Source: Bradyrhizobium sp.
GTDB taxonomy: Bacteria > Pseudomonadota > Alphaproteobacteria > Rhizobiales > Xanthobacteraceae
Reading direction: 5' to 3'
Assembly: GCA_028290305.1 (NCBI GenBank)
Contig: JAQGKC010000189.1
Span: 14,964 to 78,963 of the forward strand
Length of the DNA: 64,000 bases
The notes under the pieces are model-generated. The model saw nothing but the letters and a program-made list of their open reading frames with translations. It ran no database searches and was not told where the DNA came from. Below are positions 43,562 through 53,891 of the stretch, in pieces. Every line of letters starts with the position of its first letter. Positions within the stretch are counted from its first letter, which is position 1. The translations under genes and the position numbers were made by a program.

Positions 43562-43592
43562 CGTCATGGCCGGATTCGTCCTGGCCATGACG
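43562..43592. terminator. short inverted repeat between convergent genes
   Basis: CGTCATGGCC and GGCCATGACG form a perfect 10-bp stem with an 11-base loop. It is the minimal end of the CGTCATG-type repeat family and sits between the converging SDR and benzoylformate decarboxylase genes, where it may act as a bidirectional terminator; T-runs are weak. Confidence 0.55.
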
Positions 43593-43605
43593 GATAGGTG
43601 TAAGT

Positions 43606-45231
<1,626 letters not shown>

Positions 45232-45273
45232 TGCGGTGTGACCTTTACAGGAGAATCGGAGTAGCTAAAACTC

Positions 45274-45355
45274 CGTCATTGCGAGGGGCGCAGCGACGAA
45301 GCAATCCAGCTCTTGCTTTGGGGCACTGGATTGCTTCGCTTCGCTCGCAATGACG
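45274..45355. repeat. intergenic palindromic repeat (CGTCATTGCGAG type, second copy)
   Basis: Starts CGTCATTGCGAGGGGCGCAG, ends GCTCGCAATGACG, and shares the GAAGCAATCCAG...CTGGATTGCTTCG inner core with the copy at 26989-27076. It separates mdlC from the MaoC-type hydratase gene. Confidence 0.85.
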
Positions 45356-45361
45356 ACAATC

Positions 45362-46219
45362 TCACCACGTCGCAGTGCCTTTCATCGTCGGTTGACCCGC
45401 CGAATTCGCGGTCCACAGTTCCATGCCATTATCCGTCTTGTTGGCATTGACGCTGAACTCGCTGCCTTCGAACAGCGGCTGCACGCCGCGATAGCTGAAT
45501 TTATTTGGCGCCGCGCCGCCGTGCAACTTGGCTGCTAATTCCACGATGAACGCTGCCTGCATCGGGCCGTGGAAGATCAGGCCCGGATAGCCCTCGACCT
45601 TGGTGACGTAGTCGCGGTCGTAATGGATGCGGTGGCCGTTGAAGGTCAGCGCCGAATAACGAAACAGCAGCACGGGATCGGCCATATGGCTTTCGCGGTG
45701 CTGCGCGGACGGGGGCGGCGCGGCCGGCTTGGCTGGCGCAGATGGTTGGGCACCAGGCGACATATCCCGATAGACAATGTCCTGGCGCTCGCGGATCGCG
45801 GTTCCGCGCGGCGTCGTGATCAGGTGTTCGACCGACACGAAACACAACAGGCCGGTGCTGCCGCTCTTCATTGTCACATCCGAGATGCGCGAGGTTCGCG
45901 CCATCTCATCGCCGACCCGCAGCGGCTCGAAGAATTCCAACTCGCCGCCGGCCCACATCCGGCGCGGCAGCGGCACCGGCGGCAGAAAGCCGCCGCGCGT
46001 CGGGTGGCCGTCAGGTCCCAGTTCCGACATCGGATAGACCGGCTGCGCCAGGCACCAATGCGTGGTGAACGGCGCCGCATCGCCCGGCTTCGGCGCGCCG
46101 ATTTCCATGAACAGCGTGGCACGCAAACCCTTCACCAGTTGCGCGGTGACGATGTCGTTTTTTTTCTCGGTGCGCCCGATCCATTGCCTGAGATGACTGA
46201 GATCGATGGCTTCTGTCAT
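45362..46219 (-). CDS. double-hotdog MaoC-family hydratase (mesaconyl-CoA hydratase-like)
   Basis: The 285-residue protein joins an N-terminal FAS1-like/MaoC dehydratase half (residues about 1-150, with PPVPLPRRMWAGGELEFFEPLRVGDE) to a C-terminal hotdog half holding the hydratase signature HRIHYDRDYVTKVEGYPGLIFHGPM near residues 200-225. This layout is typical of mesaconyl-C4-CoA hydratase and itaconyl-CoA hydratase-like proteins. It is the last gene of a three-gene operon with a CoA-transferase and an acyl-CoA dehydrogenase and its ATG overlaps the CoA-transferase stop. Confidence 0.88.
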   Translation of the reverse strand: MTEAIDLSHLRQWIGRTEKKNDIVTAQLVKGLRATLFMEIGAPKPGDAAPFTTHWCLAQPVYPMSELGPDGHPTRGGFLPPVPLPRRMWAGGELEFFEPLRVGDEMARTSRISDVTMKSGSTGLLCFVSVEHLITTPRGTAIRERQDIVYRDMSPGAQPSAPAKPAAPPPSAQHRESHMADPVLLFRYSALTFNGHRIHYDRDYVTKVEGYPGLIFHGPMQAAFIVELAAKLHGGAAPNKFSYRGVQPLFEGSEFSVNANKTDNGMELWTANSAGQPTMKGTATW

Positions 46220-47349
46220 GGCTGGCTCGCTGCCTTGGGGGAATGCTTTGCTGTCTCGGAGGTGTGCTCGCCGATCCCGGGCACGGCGCCGTAATGACGC
46301 GGCTGATCGACGACAATGGCTGCGGGCGCGGGATAAGTCACCGGTCCTGCGGGCGTGTCGACCTCGATGCGGCGCAGATGCGGATGATCGGCGAGATCGG
46401 CCATGGTGTTGACCTCGGCGAACGCGATGTCGGCGTCGGACAAACGCTTTAGCAGTTCGTCACGGCTCATCGTCGCAAAGATATCGCCGACCGCCTTGTC
46501 GGTGAGTTTGCGGTTACGAACGCGCTCGACCATGTTGGAAAACCGGGGATCACTGGGCAAATCGGGCTGACCTAAAACATCCGCGCATAATTTCTTCCAT
46601 TCGCGCTCGCTCTGGATCGAAATCAGAATGTCCTTGCCGTCCTTGGAGCGAAACACGCCGTAGGGCGCGATCGACGGATGCGCGAGGCCCATCCGTTGCG
46701 GCGGATTGCCGGCCTCGGAATTGAGCAGCGGCACCGTCAGCCAGTCGGCCATCACGTCGAACATCGAAATCCGGATATCCGCGCCCTTGCCGCTGCGCGA
46801 GCGTGCGATCAGCGCTTCGAGGATGGCGGCATGCGCAGTGGCGCCGGTGGCGATATCGACGATCGACAGTCCGACGCGCGAGGGTCCGTCCGGACCGCCG
46901 GTGATCGAGGCGAGCCCGCTTTCGGCCTGGATCAGCAGATCGTAGGCCTTGCGATGCGCGTAGGGACCGTCATCGCCATAGCCCGATATGGTGCAGCAGA
47001 TCAGCGCCGGATAATCTTTCTTCAAACGCTCGAGCGAAAAGCCAAGCTTGTCCATCGACCCCGGCTTGAGGTTCTGGATCAGCACGTCGGCGTTGCCGAT
47101 CAGCTCTTCGAGGCTCGCGCGCCCTTCCTTGGTGGCGAGGTCGATGACCACGGAATCCTTGCCGCGGTTGAGCCAGACGAAATAGCTGCTCTGCCCCTTC
47201 GCCGCGGCGTCATAGCCGCGGGCAAAATCGCCTTCCGGCCGCTCTATCTTGATGACATGCGCGCCGGCATCGGCCAGCCGGGAACTGCAGAACGGCGCGG
47301 CGACCGCCTGTTCGACGGCAATGACGGTTAGTCCCTCAAGCGGCAGCAT
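46216..47349 (-). CDS. CaiB/BaiF family CoA-transferase (operon with acyl-CoA dehydrogenase)
   Basis: The 377-residue class III CoA-transferase has GLTVIAVEQAVAAPFCSSRLADAGAHVIKIERPE near the N-terminus and the catalytic aspartate in RKAYDLLIQAESG (near residue 137). Similar to succinyl-CoA- or itaconate/mesaconate-type transferases. It lies 9 bases after the acyl-CoA dehydrogenase stop and its own stop overlaps the hydratase start, so all three are one transcript. The set suggests activation, dehydrogenation and hydration of a short branched or dicarboxylic acid. Confidence 0.92.
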   Translation of the reverse strand: MLPLEGLTVIAVEQAVAAPFCSSRLADAGAHVIKIERPEGDFARGYDAAAKGQSSYFVWLNRGKDSVVIDLATKEGRASLEELIGNADVLIQNLKPGSMDKLGFSLERLKKDYPALICCTISGYGDDGPYAHRKAYDLLIQAESGLASITGGPDGPSRVGLSIVDIATGATAHAAILEALIARSRSGKGADIRISMFDVMADWLTVPLLNSEAGNPPQRMGLAHPSIAPYGVFRSKDGKDILISIQSEREWKKLCADVLGQPDLPSDPRFSNMVERVRNRKLTDKAVGDIFATMSRDELLKRLSDADIAFAEVNTMADLADHPHLRRIEVDTPAGPVTYPAPAAIVVDQPRHYGAVPGIGEHTSETAKHSPKAASQP

Positions 47350-47358
47350 CTTTGCTTC

Positions 47359-48528
47359 TCAGTAGGAGCGGGGCATGCCCAACACATGCTCGGCCAGGAA
47401 TGACAGAATGAGATTGGTCGAGATCGGCGCCACCTGATAAAGCCGGGTCTCGCGGAATTTGCGTTCGATATCGTATTCTTCTGCGAAGCCGAAACCGCCA
47501 TGGGTCTGCACGCAGGCATTGGCGGCTTCCCAGGAGGCATCAGCCGCCAGCATCTTGGCCATATTGGCTTCGGCGCCGCAATCGACGCCGGCCTCGTATT
47601 TGCGGGTGGCTTCCTTCACCATCAGTTCGGCGGCGCGCATCGAGGCGTAGGCCTTGGCGATCGGAAACTGGATGCCTTGATTTTGGCCGATCGGACGGCC
47701 GAACACCGCACGCTCCTTGGCGTAGGCGGACGCCTTGGCGATGAACCATTTGGCGTCGCCGACGCATTCCGCCGCGATCAAAATACGCTCGGCATTCATG
47801 CCGGAGAGGATGTAGCGAAAACCGTTGCCTTCCTCGCCGATCAGGTTTTCCGCCGGCACTCGCATATCCGTGAAGAACACTTCCGTGGTCGAATGGTTCA
47901 TCATGGTGCGGATCGGGCTGATCGAGAGCCCGTTGTTCTTGGCTTCCCGCATATCGACGATGAACACCGACAGGCCGTCGGTGCGCTTTTTGGATTGCTC
48001 CTTCGGCGTGGTGCGCGCCAAAAGGATCATCAGGTCGGAGTATTCGGCGCGGCTGGTCCAGATCTTCTGGCCGTTGACGATGTAACTGTCGTTGCCTTCG
48101 CGCTTCGCAAAAGTTTTAAGCGACGAGGTGTCGGTGCCGCTGGTCGGCTCGGTGACACCGAATGCCTGCAGCCGCAACTCGCCGCTGGCGATTTTCGGCA
48201 GCCATTTTGCCTTTTGCTCCTCGCTGCCGTGGCGGAGCAGCGTGCCCATCGTATACATCTGGGCATGGCAGCCGCCACCATTGCATCCGGCGCGCTGGAT
48301 CTCCTCGAGGATCGCGGCGGCTGCGGATAATTTCAACCCGGCGCCGCCATATTCTTCGGGGATCAAGACCGAAAGATATCCGGCCTCCGTGAGCGCATCG
48401 ACGAAGGCTTTGGGGTACGCCATCTCACGATCGAGCTTGCGCCAATATTCGCCGGGGAACTGCGCGCAAAGCTTGGCGACGGCGTCGCGGATGTCGGCAT
48501 GTTCGTCTTGCTGTTCTTGTGTGGTCAT
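47359..48528 (-). CDS. acyl-CoA dehydrogenase
   Basis: The 389-residue flavoprotein has the acyl-CoA dehydrogenase pattern: LQAFGVTEPTSGTDTSS and IVNGQKIWTSRAEYSDL (FAD/substrate) near residues 130-170, then IVDMREAKNNGLSI, ILIAAECVGDAKWFI and the C-terminal QTHGGFGFAEEYDIERKFRE block. The usual catalytic-glutamate position cannot be fixed without alignment. It starts the three-gene operon and is divergent from a LysR gene. Confidence 0.92.
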   Translation of the reverse strand: MTTQEQQDEHADIRDAVAKLCAQFPGEYWRKLDREMAYPKAFVDALTEAGYLSVLIPEEYGGAGLKLSAAAAILEEIQRAGCNGGGCHAQMYTMGTLLRHGSEEQKAKWLPKIASGELRLQAFGVTEPTSGTDTSSLKTFAKREGNDSYIVNGQKIWTSRAEYSDLMILLARTTPKEQSKKRTDGLSVFIVDMREAKNNGLSISPIRTMMNHSTTEVFFTDMRVPAENLIGEEGNGFRYILSGMNAERILIAAECVGDAKWFIAKASAYAKERAVFGRPIGQNQGIQFPIAKAYASMRAAELMVKEATRKYEAGVDCGAEANMAKMLAADASWEAANACVQTHGGFGFAEEYDIERKFRETRLYQVAPISTNLILSFLAEHVLGMPRSY

Positions 48529-48647
48529 CGGAATTACCGGCGGTGGCGTTGCGTTGATTGTTGACGTGCTTGCAGTTGTGAAATCACCGCGAAGTCCCTA
48601 TGCTCAATTGGTATAGCGTATTAGCCTGCATTCCAAGATTGGCAAGC

Positions 48648-49571
48648 ATGGATTTCCGTCAGCTGAGGACGTTCAGTTGCGTTGCGGAACTCGGGAGCCT
48701 TAGCAAAGCCTCCGACACATTGCGGGTAGCGCAGCCCGCGCTCAGTCGTCAGATCAAGCTTCTCGAGCATGAACTGCGAGCCGTACTCTTTACCCGGAAT
48801 GGCCGCGGCATGGTACTGACCGAGGCTGGTCGCCTTCTTCTGGCGAGGACGGCGGGTATCGTCAGACAAATCGATCAGATTCGCGACGATATCCAATCCT
48901 CGGGAGGACCGCCGTCCGGAAGGGTGGTGCTGGGGCTCGTTCCCACGGTGAGCTGTGTGGTTTCCGCGCGGCTCGCGCGACGCACCGTTGAAAGCTACCC
49001 CGGCATATCGCTGTGCATCGTGGAAAGCTACAGCGGACATCTTATCGAATGGCTGCACCGCGGGCAGATGGACCTTGCGGTTATCTACGGGCCATCGGTG
49101 GATTTGCACCTGACCGTTCAGAGTCTCGGCCGTGACGAGATCGTTGCCGTGGGGCCCCGCGGCTGCGGACTGGCAAAGAAGAAGCAGGTAGAGATTGGCT
49201 GGCTCTTGCGACAGAAGCTCGTTTTGCCCAGTCATTCGCATGGGCTCCGGACGCTGATCGAGCATGCGGCGGCGAAAAATAAATTGAAGCTCGATGTCCA
49301 GGTGGAAGCCGATTCCTTTCGGGTTCTGACCAGCCTCGTGGAGGAAGGGCTGGGATACGCGTTGTTGCCGCCGTCATCACTGCGCAATGAAGTTGCGGAT
49401 GGTCGGCTGGAAACTGCTGCGATTTCCAATCCGGCGCCGTTCCGCGAACTCACCATTGCTTCCCCTATCGACCATCCCGGCTCGACGGCTATCACGCTCG
49501 TCACCGATCTGCTCCGCGACGAAGTCGGCGCCTGCCGTGCAGAAGGCCTGTGGGATATCAATCTCACTTGA
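48648..49571 (+). CDS. LysR-family regulator
   Basis: The 307-residue protein has an N-terminal winged helix (MDFRQLRTFSCVAELGSLSKASDTLRVAQPALSRQIKLLE) and a C-terminal effector-binding domain. It is divergent from the acyl-CoA dehydrogenase operon, with 119 bases between starts, so it is a good candidate for that operon's regulator; its 3' end meets the ComE-like gene tail to tail 10 bases away. The intergenic region includes an AT-rich GGTATAGCGTATTAGCC stretch that could hold an operator. ATG 48648 gives the standard start. Confidence 0.9.
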   Translation: MDFRQLRTFSCVAELGSLSKASDTLRVAQPALSRQIKLLEHELRAVLFTRNGRGMVLTEAGRLLLARTAGIVRQIDQIRDDIQSSGGPPSGRVVLGLVPTVSCVVSARLARRTVESYPGISLCIVESYSGHLIEWLHRGQMDLAVIYGPSVDLHLTVQSLGRDEIVAVGPRGCGLAKKKQVEIGWLLRQKLVLPSHSHGLRTLIEHAAAKNKLKLDVQVEADSFRVLTSLVEEGLGYALLPPSSLRNEVADGRLETAAISNPAPFRELTIASPIDHPGSTAITLVTDLLRDEVGACRAEGLWDINLT

Positions 49572-49581
49572 GAGCGCCGAG

Positions 49582-50172
49582 TTATGTAACGGGAAGACCG
49601 AGGTTTTCCCGAAACCGGTTTTTCAGAAATACGCCATCGCGAGGTGGCAATGCGCGTTCGAGATGGCCCGTGGCGATACGGATTCTCGCAAGCCGCGGCC
49701 CGTTGTCGATGTCTTGCAGCTTGCGCCGAAAGTCCGTGATGCCCTTCATGTCGGTTATCTCGGTAACCGAGCGCAGGCCTGCTCCGGTGGCAATCACGTC
49801 AAGCTGCGCCCCCAGGCCGGAATGGCTGACCTGCATCCCCGTCTCGCCGAAATGCCCGTTGTCGAGAACAACGATCGTGAGGTTGCCTGGCTTCTTCGCG
49901 GCAATGGTCAGCAGGCTGCCGATACCCATGAGCTGCTCGCCATCGCCGGTGACGACGGCGACCGGCCGCTTCGGCTGGGCAAGCGCGAGGCCGAGCCCAA
50001 CCATCGCGGCGCCGCCCATCGCGCCCCACAAATAGAAATTTCCGAGGTGCTCGCCGGCATCGAAAACGTCGTAAGACGACGATCCCAGGCCGGTGACGAC
50101 CAGTAGATCACCGCGATCAGCGAGTAGAGCCTTGACCGCCTCGCGACGGCCGAGTGTGAAATTCTGCGTCAT
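49582..50172 (-). CDS. split TPP decarboxylase, TPP-binding (beta/ComE-like) subunit
   Basis: The 196-residue protein has the thiamine-diphosphate-binding core GDGEQLMGIGSLLTIAAKKPGNLTIVVLDNG (near residues 75-105) and corresponds to the beta subunit of sulfopyruvate decarboxylase (ComE). It needs a partner with the pyrimidine-binding half, which is the gene immediately upstream; its ATG overlaps that gene's stop (ATGA). Known members decarboxylate sulfopyruvate; other 2-oxo acids are possible. Confidence 0.84.
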   Translation of the reverse strand: MTQNFTLGRREAVKALLADRGDLLVVTGLGSSSYDVFDAGEHLGNFYLWGAMGGAAMVGLGLALAQPKRPVAVVTGDGEQLMGIGSLLTIAAKKPGNLTIVVLDNGHFGETGMQVSHSGLGAQLDVIATGAGLRSVTEITDMKGITDFRRKLQDIDNGPRLARIRIATGHLERALPPRDGVFLKNRFRENLGLPVT

Positions 50173-50726
50173 CACTGGGTCTCCGTCCATTTCTTGCGAC
50201 CGAGCATGCGTTGCGAAATGAGAATCGCGACTTGCTGGTCGCTCTCGAATGCAAGCGAGCAGGCCGCCGACACAACCTCTTCCGCCTCTTCAGGCCGGTC
50301 GAGCCTGAGCACGGTGACGCCCATGATTTCGAGAGCTTGCGGCGTCGCTTTCCCCATCGGGATTTGCCACGGGTTGAACTCGGCCCATTCGCCGCGCATC
50401 GTGACAAGCGTGAGGAACGGAATGCGACAGCTTGCGACCAGCGACAACATATTCACGCAGTTGCCGACGCCGCTCGATTGCATCAAGAGTACAGCGCGGT
50501 CTCCTCCGAGCCAGGCGCCGGCGCTCAGCGCGACCCCTTCCTCTTCTGTTGTCAGGACGGTCGTCTGGATGGCGTCATCGCCATGTGAAAGCTCGATGAG
50601 CCGGGAGTGACCGGCATCGGGGACATAGGAAATCTGCGATACGCCGAACCCTTTCAGCGTCTTGTGGATCAGGAACGGCCAGCTTTGGGCCGCCTTGGCA
50701 TCATCCTTGATAGCAACTTGGTCCAT
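50172..50726 (-). CDS. split TPP decarboxylase, PYR-domain (alpha/ComD-like) subunit
   Basis: The 184-residue protein is the N-terminal-type half of a TPP enzyme, with the conserved glutamate in TTEEEGVALSAGAWLGG near residue 62 and MQSSGVGNCVNMLSLVASC near 85. Together with the beta subunit it equals ComD/ComE-type sulfopyruvate decarboxylase (about 170 plus 190 residues). It begins the two-gene operon. No sulfolactate or phosphosulfolactate genes are present nearby, so sulfopyruvate is a family-based guess. Confidence 0.82.
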   Translation of the reverse strand: MDQVAIKDDAKAAQSWPFLIHKTLKGFGVSQISYVPDAGHSRLIELSHGDDAIQTTVLTTEEEGVALSAGAWLGGDRAVLLMQSSGVGNCVNMLSLVASCRIPFLTLVTMRGEWAEFNPWQIPMGKATPQALEIMGVTVLRLDRPEEAEEVVSAACSLAFESDQQVAILISQRMLGRKKWTETQ

Positions 50727-50882
50727 TGCGGCCTCGGTTTTGGTTCACGACTCAACGCGTGCCCACATCCAAGCCTTAAAACAAAAAAAGCCGACCCTCC
50801 CTTCCTATCTGGTTCAAGCTGTCATGCCGCGATTGTATAGGAGCGCGCGACGGATGACGTCCCTGAAAATCCGGTGTGGAGA

Positions 50883-50902
50883 CTCCCGATGGGTTTCGGG
50901 AG
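50883..50902. other. hairpin upstream of the split TPP genes
   Basis: CTCCCGA and TCGGGAG form a perfect 7-bp stem with a 6-base loop between the P450 gene end and the ComD-like gene start. No poly-T run follows on either strand. The 50727-51000 region shows no gene otherwise. Confidence 0.3.
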
Positions 50903-51000
50903 GGCGGAATGATACGAGGCATAGAGCGCGGGGAGGACCACGCTGTCATGACTTCGGAGGACCCAGAGGGTCAAGCTCGATATTTACGGTGCGGGTCTGC

Positions 51001-52275
51001 TCAGGCCGGTATGCGCACCGGCAAGGACTCGTAGCCTTTCACGAAGCTCGAATACACCCGCTTCGGTTCGCCGACCACCTCGATATTGTCAAACCGCTTC
51101 AGCATTTCCTGCCACACGATCTTCAGTTGCAGTTCGGCGAGCCGCATGCCGACGCAGCGGTGGATGCCGAAGCCGAACGACAGATGGGTGCGGGGCCGGG
51201 CACGGTCGATGATGAAGTCGTTGGGATTCTCGACGGCTTCTTCGTCGCGATTGCCCGAGACGTACCACATCACGACCCGGTCGCCCTTGCGAATGGTCTT
51301 GCCGCCGAGTTCCGTATCCGTGAGCGCGGTGCGCCGCATATGCGCCAGTGGGGTTTGCCAACGAATGACTTCCGGCACCATGGAATCGATCAGCGCCGGA
51401 TTGTCGCGCAGCTTCTGATACTGCTCGGGATTTTCGTTCAGCGCGAGCACCGATCCGCTCATGGTGTTGCGGGTGGTATCATTGCCGCCGACGATCAGCA
51501 GAATGATGTTGCCCATCAGATTGTCAGGATCCATGTGCCGCGTCGCGTCGCTGTGCGCCATCATCGAGATCAGGTCGTTTCTCGGTTCAGTATTGACGCG
51601 TTCGTTCCACAGCCTGGTGAAATAGGCCGCGCATTCGTCCATCTCGGCCCGGCGCTGTTCGGCCGATTCCACGATCATGCTTTTGGGCAGCGCGGTCGAG
51701 ACGTCGGACCAGCGCGTCAGCTTGCGGCGCTCTTCCCAGGGAAAGTCGAACAGCGTCGCCAGCATCTGCGTGGTCAGTTCGATCGAGACCCGGTCGACAA
51801 AATCGAAGGTCTCGTTGCGCGGCAGCGCGTCGAGCACCCGGCCTGCGCGTTCGCGGATCAGAGCGGCGAGCTCGTCCAGATGCGCCGGCGTGAACATTGG
51901 AGAGACGGTCTTGCGCTGGGCAGAGTGCCGCGGCTGGTCCATCGCGATGAAACTCGGCCAGTCATAGCCCGGCGGCACGTCGCGGATCGAAATGCCGCCG
52001 AGGCTGACATCCGAGGAAAACAGGCCGTGATTGGTGTCGACATGCATGATGTCGTTGTATCGGGTAACCGACCAATAGGGTTCGATCGGCGAGTTGGTGC
52101 AATAATGTACCGGCTCTTCCTTGCGCAGCCGTTCGAACCAGGGCCACAGCGTATCGTTCTGGAACAGCCGTGGCGCGCCGGGATGAAAATCCTTCAGAGG
52201 CGTGGAATAAGCCTCCTCGCGGGCTGCGAGCTGAAGCTTGTTCCTGTCGGCTCTGATTGTTGTCTGGATATTCAT
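51001..52275 (-). CDS. cytochrome P450, CYP153-like (copy 1)
   Basis: The 424-residue P450 has the I-helix GGNDTTRN near residue 260, the EVIR (ExxR) pair, and the haem-cysteine block FGFGIHRCVGMRLAELQ near 370. The C-terminal FDNIEVVGEPKRVYSSFVKGYESLPVRI closely resembles CYP153 alkane/fatty-acid terminal hydroxylases. ATG 52275 was chosen, about 121 bases after the paralogue's stop. It lacks an adjacent ferredoxin or reductase. Terminal hydroxylation of an alkyl chain is the best family-level inference. Confidence 0.88.
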   Translation of the reverse strand: MNIQTTIRADRNKLQLAAREEAYSTPLKDFHPGAPRLFQNDTLWPWFERLRKEEPVHYCTNSPIEPYWSVTRYNDIMHVDTNHGLFSSDVSLGGISIRDVPPGYDWPSFIAMDQPRHSAQRKTVSPMFTPAHLDELAALIRERAGRVLDALPRNETFDFVDRVSIELTTQMLATLFDFPWEERRKLTRWSDVSTALPKSMIVESAEQRRAEMDECAAYFTRLWNERVNTEPRNDLISMMAHSDATRHMDPDNLMGNIILLIVGGNDTTRNTMSGSVLALNENPEQYQKLRDNPALIDSMVPEVIRWQTPLAHMRRTALTDTELGGKTIRKGDRVVMWYVSGNRDEEAVENPNDFIIDRARPRTHLSFGFGIHRCVGMRLAELQLKIVWQEMLKRFDNIEVVGEPKRVYSSFVKGYESLPVRIPA

Positions 52276-52396
52276 CGTCGATCGATCCCAAAGGGTTTGT
52301 CGCCGGGGCGTCCATAACCATGACGCGTGTTCTATTCGCAAAACCGGTATCCACCCTCCGATCACGTCCGAGGGCGTGCTTTGGCGGAATACGCGT

Positions 52397-53668
52397 TTAC
52401 CCGGCGATGCGCACCGGTAAGGTCTCATAGCCCTTGACGAAGCTCGAATACACCCGCTTGGGCTCGCCGACCACCTCGATATTGTCGAACCGCTTCATGA
52501 TTTCTTCCCAGATGATCTTGAGTTGCAGCTCCGCGAGCCTGATCCCGACGCAACGATGGATACCGAAGCCGAAGGAAAGGTGGGTGCGAGGACGGGCCCG
52601 GTCAAGGATGAATTCGTAGGGATGATCGATCACGTCTTCGTCGCGGTTACCCGAGACGTACCACATCACGACCTTGTCACCTTTTTTGAACGTCTTTCCG
52701 CGGAACTCGATGTCCTCGAGCGCGGTCCGGCGCATATGCGCTAACGGCGTTTGCCAGCGGATCACCTCCGGCACGAAACTATCGATCAAGGCAGGATTTT
52801 CACGGAGCTTGTTGTACTGATCCGGATTTTTGTTCAGCGCGTAGACGCTGCCCGACAATGTGTTGCGGGTGGTATCGTTGCCACCGACGATCAACAAGAC
52901 CAGATTACCGAGGAAATTTTTCGGATCCATGTCGCGGGTGGCTTCGCTGTGCGCCATCATGGACAGCAGGTCGCTCTTCGGCGGTTGATTGATGCGCTCC
53001 TTCCAGAGCTTTCCGAAATACATCGCGCATTCCATGAGCTCGGCCTGTCGCTGTTCTTCCGTCGCGACGAGGCCGTCCGGTCCGGGGAGTGTTGTTGCGA
53101 TATCGGACCAGCGCGTCAGTTTGCGGCGGTCCTCCCAGGGGAAGTCGAACAGCACGGCGAGCATCTGCGTGGTCAGTTCGATCGAGACCTGATCGACCCA
53201 GTCGAACACATCGTTGACAGGCAGATTGTCAAGGCACTCGGCCGACCGCTTGCGGATGTTGATGGCGAGCTGGTCGAGATGGGTCGGCGTGAACATCGGC
53301 GCGACGGTTTTGCGCTGCGCGCTGTGGCGCGGCTGATCCATCGCGATGAAGCTTTCGCGGCGCAGGTCGGGTGGGACGTCGCGGATAGTTATCCCGCCGA
53401 GCGATGCCGCCGACGAGAAAACCGAATGATTGGTCTCGATCTCCATGATGTCGTTGTATTTGGTGACCGACCAGTACGGGCCGAACACGCTATCCCTGCA
53501 GTAGTGGACCGGCTCTTCCTTCCGCAGCCGCTCGAAATAGGGCCAGTGGGTGTCCGAGCGAAACAGTTCGGGATCGCCCGGGTTGAATTGCTCGAGCGGT
53601 GTCGAACAGGCGCGCTCCTGCGCTGCCTTTTGATTGATGTTTTGGGCGAGTTCGATGGTCCCGTGCAT
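52397..53668 (-). CDS. cytochrome P450, CYP153-like (copy 2)
   Basis: The 423-residue paralogue has the same motifs (GGNDTTRN, EVIR, FGFGIHRCVGIRLAELQLKIIW) and the same C-terminal signature, so the two arose by tandem duplication. Differences cluster in the substrate-recognition segments (for example PPDLRRESFIAMDQPRHSAQRKTVAPMF against PPGYDWPSF...). It is upstream of copy 1 in the same direction and divergent from the isovaleryl-CoA dehydrogenase gene. Electron partners must be elsewhere. Confidence 0.88.
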   Translation of the reverse strand: MHGTIELAQNINQKAAQERACSTPLEQFNPGDPELFRSDTHWPYFERLRKEEPVHYCRDSVFGPYWSVTKYNDIMEIETNHSVFSSAASLGGITIRDVPPDLRRESFIAMDQPRHSAQRKTVAPMFTPTHLDQLAINIRKRSAECLDNLPVNDVFDWVDQVSIELTTQMLAVLFDFPWEDRRKLTRWSDIATTLPGPDGLVATEEQRQAELMECAMYFGKLWKERINQPPKSDLLSMMAHSEATRDMDPKNFLGNLVLLIVGGNDTTRNTLSGSVYALNKNPDQYNKLRENPALIDSFVPEVIRWQTPLAHMRRTALEDIEFRGKTFKKGDKVVMWYVSGNRDEDVIDHPYEFILDRARPRTHLSFGFGIHRCVGIRLAELQLKIIWEEIMKRFDNIEVVGEPKRVYSSFVKGYETLPVRIAG

Positions 53669-53891
53669 GGGTCGGCTCCCTGACTGTTCCGCTCTGGTGG
53701 CGGTGGTTTGAGCGAATTACATCCCGTTGCGCGCGCCAGAGCAAGGGAGAGTTTGACGCATTCCGCGGCGCGAAAGCGCCAATCCGACGAAAGCCCCCTT
53801 CTCAGGCCTTCCGGCCCGTGACAAGCTTATTTGCAAAGCATAAGGCTGTGCGCGAGAGACGCCGCACGATTTGCCCGGAGGGCCGCCGACC

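Noticed and set aside
50819..50836. CTGTCAT near 50819 as a PHO box
   Set aside because: No second half-site at the correct spacing and orientation on either side.
50662..52317. 551-codon plus-strand frame opposite the first P450 gene
   Set aside because: Antisense shadow of the P450 and of the split TPP gene start; no motif.
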